Shown: piece after piece, positions 6,522 through 10,658 of the stretch | Layout: each line of letters opens with the position of its first letter | Position numbering within the stretch: the stretch's first letter is position 1 | From: Deltaproteobacteria bacterium | GTDB lineage: Bacteria > Myxococcota_A > SURF-8 | Assembly (NCBI GenBank): GCA_029570245.1 | Contig: JAKQSH010000507.1 | Span: 1 to 10,658, forward strand | Direction of reading: 5' to 3' | DNA length: 10,658 nucleotides | Translations under genes and position numbers: made by a program | The notes under the pieces: generated by a model | Told to the model about the DNA's origin: nothing | The model's input: the letters and a program-made list of their open reading frames with translations, nothing else | Database searches by the model: none

Positions 6522-8260
6522 TGGTTATGGGAAAAAGATTATCGGGTGCATGGGGGATTTTTTCTGCTGTTTTTGCAGTTGCCGTTTTATGTTTGTTCGT
6601 ATGCAGCTGTGGAGAAGAACGAGAATATCCTTACTGTGGCGCAGCCAGAATAACATACGGTACGAAAAACGGCGAGTTGCTTTCTTCCCCGCCGGATGTG
6701 GAACTTGATGAAATACCTGAGCTTTCTTCGTCTGAACTTCCGTCAGATTCATCTGATAGAGTTGTTGTTCGTGACGGTCTGTGGCGCCTTACTCAGGACC
6801 TGAAAGACCTGGGAGAGGCTGAATCCTCAGATAAAATCCGCCTGCTTATTTCTCTGCCGATGCGCAATGTTGAGCGACTGGATTCATGGCTCGAGAAAGT
6901 CTATGACCCGGAAGCAGAGGAGTATCTTAATTTTATCTCTGCTTCCTGTATAACCAGTATGCATGCTCCCAGGCCGGAATCAATCGCACGGCTTGCGGCA
7001 TATTTCAGAAAATACGGAATGAAAATCAATCGCATCTCTGCAAACCGCCTGATGCTTCTGCTTGAAGGCACTGTCGAACAGGCTGAGGCTGCCTTCGATT
7101 TCGAAGCTCACCGCGTCATCAGAGTTCAGCGTGCAGATTTTGCGGCACGTTCCGATCTGAGTGTTCCAGAATGGCTGGCCGCCGATATCGACGCCGTGCT
7201 GGGGATTCAGGATTTGCCGGACAACCCGCAACTGCCGGAAGATACATACGAACCTGTTATTGTTCCCTATGCCGGTCGTGTGTCTCCGATACAGATAAGA
7301 AAAGTATATGGCGTGCTTGACTATGCCGAGAAAGGTATGGTCGGACAGGGGCAGAGTATAGGAATCATACTTGGCTCTATTTGCCGTGAGAGTGATTTGC
7401 AGAGCTATTTCAGCAGTCTTGGAATTGAACGCAGCGGCTCCTTCGAGTGGAAATTCACTGATTATCCGCCGACTTCATTTTCGCTGGAAGCTGCAATCGA
7501 CATTCAACTGAGCGGCGCAATTGCTCCCGGAGCTGATCTTATTGCATATGTGGCGGCAGGAAACCGCGATTTCGATCTGGTCTGGGCGACAAACGAAGCC
7601 ATAGGGGAAGGGCGCGTTTCGGTCATAACATATTCATTCGCGCATCAGGAAGTGATTGCCGCCTGGGAACTGCAGGAAGCATACAGCCGCATGGCGAAGC
7701 TGGGCGCAGCTCAGGGGATCAGTTTCTTTTCTGCCTCAGGCGATTCGCGCAGTGTGGACACTCCTTCAAACAGCCCATGGGTTACAGCTGTCGGTTCCAC
7801 TTATTTAACCTTGGATGACGACTGGGAGCGTATCAAGGAAATCGACGCATGGTTCGGAGGTCGAGGCCGCAGCGAACTTTTTCTAAAGCCTGACTGGCAA
7901 CGCAGCGTTGATCCTGAAAGTCTGCGGCGCTCCACTGTGGATTTGTCGCTGCATTGTATGGCGAATATCCAATCAGATTCGTTCTTCGTTTTCTCTCGCG
8001 GAAAATGGAGTGTTTCCGGCGGTACGTCGCTGGCTGCTCCGCTTCTGGCCGGAATGACAGCCGTTGTCAACCAGGCTCGCGGAGAAAAGGGGCGTCTGGG
8101 CTGGATAAACCGAACGCTTTATACAAACGCGGAACTTCAGAAAACATTTTTCGACGTTACCGAAAGCTGGCTGCCTCCTGAAGAAGCTGAAAAAGGCTGG
8201 GACGCCGGCACCGGCTGGGGTTCGCCGGATATGCGCGCATGGGTTGATGTGATTCCTTGA
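6521..8260 (+). CDS. Sedolisin (S53) serine-carboxyl protease lipoprotein with propeptide
   Basis: A 579-residue exported endopeptidase of the sedolisin/kumamolisin family, normally activated at acidic pH. The signal peptide ends in a lipobox VCSC (lipidation at C30). A pro-kumamolisin activation domain spans about 105-205 (LLISLPMRN, YLNFIS and LLLEGTVEQAEAAFDFEA are recognisable). The catalytic domain has Glu323 and Asp327 in LEAAID, oxyanion Asp408 in SASGDS, and nucleophile Ser503 in GGTSLAAP. Supporting motifs are APGADL, SPWVTAVGSTYL, KPDWQ, a DVTE element of the calcium site and GWDAGTGWGSP. D327 to D408 spacing matches the family. Oddities are Arg rather than Gly after SGDS and a short D408-S503 interval. 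ATG 6521 overlaps the preceding stop (TGATG); GTG 6518 and ATG 6527 are alternatives. AGGGA at 6504-6508 lies 12 nt upstream. Lipid anchoring of an S53 protease is less usual than free secretion. Confidence 0.95.
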   Translation: MVMGKRLSGAWGIFSAVFAVAVLCLFVCSCGEEREYPYCGAARITYGTKNGELLSSPPDVELDEIPELSSSELPSDSSDRVVVRDGLWRLTQDLKDLGEAESSDKIRLLISLPMRNVERLDSWLEKVYDPEAEEYLNFISASCITSMHAPRPESIARLAAYFRKYGMKINRISANRLMLLLEGTVEQAEAAFDFEAHRVIRVQRADFAARSDLSVPEWLAADIDAVLGIQDLPDNPQLPEDTYEPVIVPYAGRVSPIQIRKVYGVLDYAEKGMVGQGQSIGIILGSICRESDLQSYFSSLGIERSGSFEWKFTDYPPTSFSLEAAIDIQLSGAIAPGADLIAYVAAGNRDFDLVWATNEAIGEGRVSVITYSFAHQEVIAAWELQEAYSRMAKLGAAQGISFFSASGDSRSVDTPSNSPWVTAVGSTYLTLDDDWERIKEIDAWFGGRGRSELFLKPDWQRSVDPESLRRSTVDLSLHCMANIQSDSFFVFSRGKWSVSGGTSLAAPLLAGMTAVVNQARGEKGRLGWINRTLYTNAELQKTFFDVTESWLPPEEAEKGWDAGTGWGSPDMRAWVDVIP

Positions 8261-8307
8261 AAGAAGCGGAATTTAATGAGATAATATCGAACCTTTTGTA
8301 AATTTGT

Positions 8308-8330
8308 CATCCTTGAGCGGGATGCTTTTT
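8308..8330 (+). terminator. Weak possible terminator after the sedolisin gene
   Basis: CATCC (8308-8312) pairs with GGATG (8320-8324) around a 7-nt loop and is followed by CTTTTT. The stem is only 5 bp. An alternative hairpin, ATGCT (8322-8326) with AGCAT (8332-8336), would compete. TTGAGC is repeated at 8313-8318 and 8329-8334. Partial read-through into the sensor gene is likely if it terminates at all. Confidence 0.35.
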
Positions 8331-8363
8331 GAGCATAAAACACAGTAACTTGTGAGAGACAGC

Positions 8364-8370
8364 AAAGGAG
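8364..8370 (+). promoter_or_regulatory. Ribosome binding site that decides the sensor gene start
   Basis: AAAGGAG lies 5 nt before the GTG at 8376, an optimal arrangement. The longer reading from the GTG at 8352 has no such site, would contain this Shine-Dalgarno sequence within its own coding sequence and would place eight polar residues before the signal anchor. Confidence 0.8.
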
Positions 8371-8375
8371 TATAT

Positions 8376-10343
8376 GTGAAACTGGCCTTTGCGGCGATTT
8401 CGACGCTTTTTATCGTGCTTCTGAGTGCGCTGGCACTGTATTTCTCGGAAGCCGCAGGATACATTGACCATCGTTTCGGCGATATGGTTATAAAAATCCG
8501 TGGTTTGCGACACTGTGATGCTCCGGTCGTGCTGCTACGCATCGACAGAGCGGCGGTCGAAAAAATCGGTCGTTTGCCGTGGGGGAAATCTCAGGCTGAG
8601 GCTGTTCTGGACGCCATCGAAAAACTGGGACCCAGACGGATTATTGTTGGGGCAGGCCCAGAAATTGTTTTTCTTGAACCGGAACTCATAAATAACCCCA
8701 GGCTTATTAAACCGATTGACTGGCAACTGTCGCACGGTGACGAAGATACGCCTCTGCTGTTGAACATCAGTGATTCTGACGGCGTCGTCCGGCATTTGTA
8801 CAGCCGTCATCCTAATCCGGGTGTCAGAGGCATCGCCTGGCAATATGAAGCTATCGGTATAAAACCTGAAGTTTCTGAAATCGGAGTGAATTTCGTCGGC
8901 CCGCCCAACAGCATCTCGAACCTTTCTGTGGCGGATGTCGTGACTGGCTCCATGCCGCGCGATTTTCTGAAGGGCAAATTCGTTGTAATAGGACTTGACC
9001 TGCCTGGATTTACGCGCGTTCTGTCTTCTCCGGTTTCTTCGAATGATCACCCGCTTTCAGAAGCCGAATTTCATGCACATGCGTTGATCACACTGCTTGA
9101 GGGCAGCCGAATAAACCTTCTCGGAATAGGTTGGAGTCTGCTGTTGCTGGCGCTGCTTACTGTCTGTCTATGGCTTCTTTTTCTGCCTTCTACCTTCAGG
9201 CGCAATATTTTTGTGGCGCTGGCTGCCGGTCTTCTGCTTTCTGCTGTTGCAGTGGTGCTGCTGCTTACCATCAATCTGATTCTGCCTGTTACCGGATTCG
9301 CCACCGCCATTCTGCTGACTTTCGTCATATCTTCAGAGCAGAAGTCCAGAACCTTGCAGGAGCGAGTACGGAATATCGCCAATACTTCCACTTGGGAATT
9401 GACTCTGCACCCAGGAGCCGGCGATATAAACAACATGAGCGTAGATGAAATATGGCAACGTCTGGTCGGTTTTGCTTCTGTTCATCTCTCTCCGGCAGGG
9501 ATGGCACTGGCTCTTCCTGTAGATGCCGGCGAGAACCGCATCAAATTTGATCACTTTTTCGGAATGTCGGAATCGGACATCCGTGAAAACCGCCGCGATC
9601 TGTCGCGCATGCCTTATGCCGCCATCCTTACCAGGCCGGAAGTTACCCGTGTTGACCGCTTTATGAAGGAAGAAAACGGAACAGTAAGCTTTCTTGTTCC
9701 CCTGTTTTATCCTTCAAAGTTGATGGGCATATGGCTTTTGAATTTCAGGCTTAAGGAAAACATCGTTGATGAACGCATGAATTTCCTGCTGATGGTTGGT
9801 CAGCAGGTGGCGCGCATGCTTTATCATAGCCGTATGAATACCGAAGAACGTAAAAGCAGTATCGGTTACTCTTTCGACTGGCTCGAAAAGCAGGTCGCAA
9901 ATATCGACCGCATTGTAGGCAATCTTATTCGCGAGAAGGATGTTTATCAGTCCGTACTGGACGGTCTTCTCGAAGGTGTTGCCTTTACGGACATGTTCGG
10001 GCGGGTTCTGCACATGAGTGTGTCGATGAAATCCATACTGACCGGACTTTCTGTCAACCCTGAAGAGGTCAACACTCTGTCGGCTCTTTTAAAGGAACTG
10101 GGCATTGCCGTAGACGGCGACGTTTCCAGCCGCCTGCTTCAGCTTAACGACAGAAACTCGGAAAATGTATTCAACGTAAATGGCTATTACTTTGTGCTGC
10201 GCGTGCTTTATTCCAGCAAAGACGCCGAGCATCCTCTGCCCGAAGGCATGCTGCTGCTGGCGTTGAAAGGTGAATGTTCGGCGCTCCCCGGATCACAGAA
10301 TACCGCCCGCGCCGGCGACGAGTTTACTGAAGATGGAAGGTAG
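8376..10343 (+). CDS. CHASE2 sensor protein with GAF-like and PAS-like domains, no output domain
   Basis: A 655-residue inner-membrane sensor. One membrane segment (about 3-22) leads into an extracytoplasmic CHASE2 domain (about 28-245) with its usual landmarks: DHRFGDMVIKIRG, VVLLRIDRAAVEKIGRLPWG, NFVGPPNSISNLSVADVV, FLKGKFVVIGLDL and FHAHALITLLEG. Three membrane segments follow (about 248-270, 276-299 and 300-319). The cytoplasmic part holds a GAF-like region (about 350-480), a helical linker (480-520) and a PAS-like region (about 521-640, with VYQSVLDGLLEGVAFTDMFG). The usual CHASE2 partners (histidine kinase, guanylate cyclase, GGDEF, Ser/Thr kinase) are absent and the protein stops shortly after the PAS-like part, so it probably signals by protein contact or is read by a downstream partner. 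Start at GTG 8376. It precedes a PgsC/CapC-like gene by 15 bp in the same frame, suggesting joint function. GAF and PAS assignments are less certain than CHASE2. Confidence 0.92.
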   Translation: MKLAFAAISTLFIVLLSALALYFSEAAGYIDHRFGDMVIKIRGLRHCDAPVVLLRIDRAAVEKIGRLPWGKSQAEAVLDAIEKLGPRRIIVGAGPEIVFLEPELINNPRLIKPIDWQLSHGDEDTPLLLNISDSDGVVRHLYSRHPNPGVRGIAWQYEAIGIKPEVSEIGVNFVGPPNSISNLSVADVVTGSMPRDFLKGKFVVIGLDLPGFTRVLSSPVSSNDHPLSEAEFHAHALITLLEGSRINLLGIGWSLLLLALLTVCLWLLFLPSTFRRNIFVALAAGLLLSAVAVVLLLTINLILPVTGFATAILLTFVISSEQKSRTLQERVRNIANTSTWELTLHPGAGDINNMSVDEIWQRLVGFASVHLSPAGMALALPVDAGENRIKFDHFFGMSESDIRENRRDLSRMPYAAILTRPEVTRVDRFMKEENGTVSFLVPLFYPSKLMGIWLLNFRLKENIVDERMNFLLMVGQQVARMLYHSRMNTEERKSSIGYSFDWLEKQVANIDRIVGNLIREKDVYQSVLDGLLEGVAFTDMFGRVLHMSVSMKSILTGLSVNPEEVNTLSALLKELGIAVDGDVSSRLLQLNDRNSENVFNVNGYYFVLRVLYSSKDAEHPLPEGMLLLALKGECSALPGSQNTARAGDEFTEDGR

Positions 10344-10358
10344 AATTATCTTACTGCG

Positions 10359-10658
10359 ATGGAAGATGTGTTTGCCATTTTTCCTTCGCGTGGGCTTGAT
10401 AACTCGATTCTGATTCCGATCTATATCGGGCTTCTTATCCACGCATTCTTCATAGAGTCCCTGGGCTGGTCTTATGCCGGTCTGGTGGTTTCCGGGTATC
10501 TCGCGTCTGTTTTCGCCATTGCCCCCGAAGCCGGTCTGGTAATCTCAATCGAAATCGTCACTACATACGGAATAGTATATTTCATAAGCGAATATTTTTC
10601 CCGGCGCGGCTGGTGGCACAGTTTTTTCGGACGTGAGCGGTTTCTTTTTTTCTTTATT
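10359..10658 (+). CDS. PgsC/CapC-like membrane protein, N-terminal part (runs off the window)
   Basis: A reading frame open for all 100 codons to the window end. The visible part is strongly hydrophobic with probable membrane segments at about 17-33, 38-57 and 60-80, then a basic stretch (81-93) and FLFFFI. IYIGLLIHAFFIESLGWSYA then GLVVSGYLASVF closely match the start of PgsC/CapC, in which a Glu before Gly is followed by a GLVVPGYLAL-type motif. PgsC/CapC is a small membrane component of poly-gamma-glutamate synthesis and export and works with a PgsB/CapB ligase; here Ser replaces the usual Pro. Neither a ligase nor PgsA is visible, and the protein may be a longer PgsC-domain fusion. The start is uncertain: ATG 10359 lacks a nearby Shine-Dalgarno sequence (GGAAGG at 10335-10340 is 18 nt away), and GTG 10368 is an alternative. 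It is in frame with the preceding TAG. Confidence 0.75.
   Translation, partial: MEDVFAIFPSRGLDNSILIPIYIGLLIHAFFIESLGWSYAGLVVSGYLASVFAIAPEAGLVISIEIVTTYGIVYFISEYFSRRGWWHSFFGRERFLFFFI

Noticed and set aside
8352..8375. GTG at 8352 as start of the CHASE2 protein
   Set aside because: The perfect AAAGGAG at 8364-8370 lies 5 nt before the GTG at 8376 and would be internal to the longer form.

Overview
The window (10,658 bp, roughly 50% GC) looks like a stretch of a Gram-negative bacterial chromosome, most plausibly a deltaproteobacterial or Myxococcota-type lineage. Two things suggest this. The left end has a prfA-prmC-murA order that is common in those groups. The middle codes for secreted proteins in a style typical of them: cysteine-rich lipoproteins with Asp-Gly-Asp linkers, and a cysteine-rich SUMF1-domain lipoprotein. 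The taxonomic call is an inference from style, not from a marker tree.

Left, 1-2692: housekeeping. The last codons of a probable prfA (release factor 1) are followed by prmC (the methyltransferase that acts on release factors), a small zinc-ribbon gene inserted on the opposite strand, and then murA (first committed step of peptidoglycan synthesis). murA has its own putative promoter and a TTG start with a strong Shine-Dalgarno sequence. A perfect 10-bp hairpin after murA probably terminates transcription in both directions.

Middle, 2712-8260: an island of four consecutive genes with export signals. On the minus strand lie a 583-residue cysteine-rich modular lipoprotein (2712-4463) and an unrecognised exported protein with a His/Asp/Glu pattern suggestive of a zinc-dependent hydrolase (4619-5572). 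On the plus strand lie a SUMF1-fold lipoprotein (5787-6521) and a sedolisin (S53) serine-carboxyl protease lipoprotein with its propeptide (6521-8260). The two plus-strand genes overlap as TGATG and are almost certainly translated together. The 214-bp divergent gap holds putative promoters in both directions and an operator-like inverted repeat that covers one -10 element.

Right, 8376-10658: signalling and envelope. A CHASE2 sensor protein with four predicted membrane segments, a GAF-like and a PAS-like domain but no kinase, cyclase or GGDEF output domain is followed 15 bp later, in the same frame, by a gene cut by the window end. Its N-terminus closely resembles PgsC/CapC, the small membrane protein of poly-gamma-glutamate synthesis and export. 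The rest of that locus lies outside the window. The points most worth following up are the alternating ~101-residue two-module cysteine repeat, the SUMF1-sedolisin pair, and the output-less CHASE2 protein next to a PgsC/CapC-like gene.
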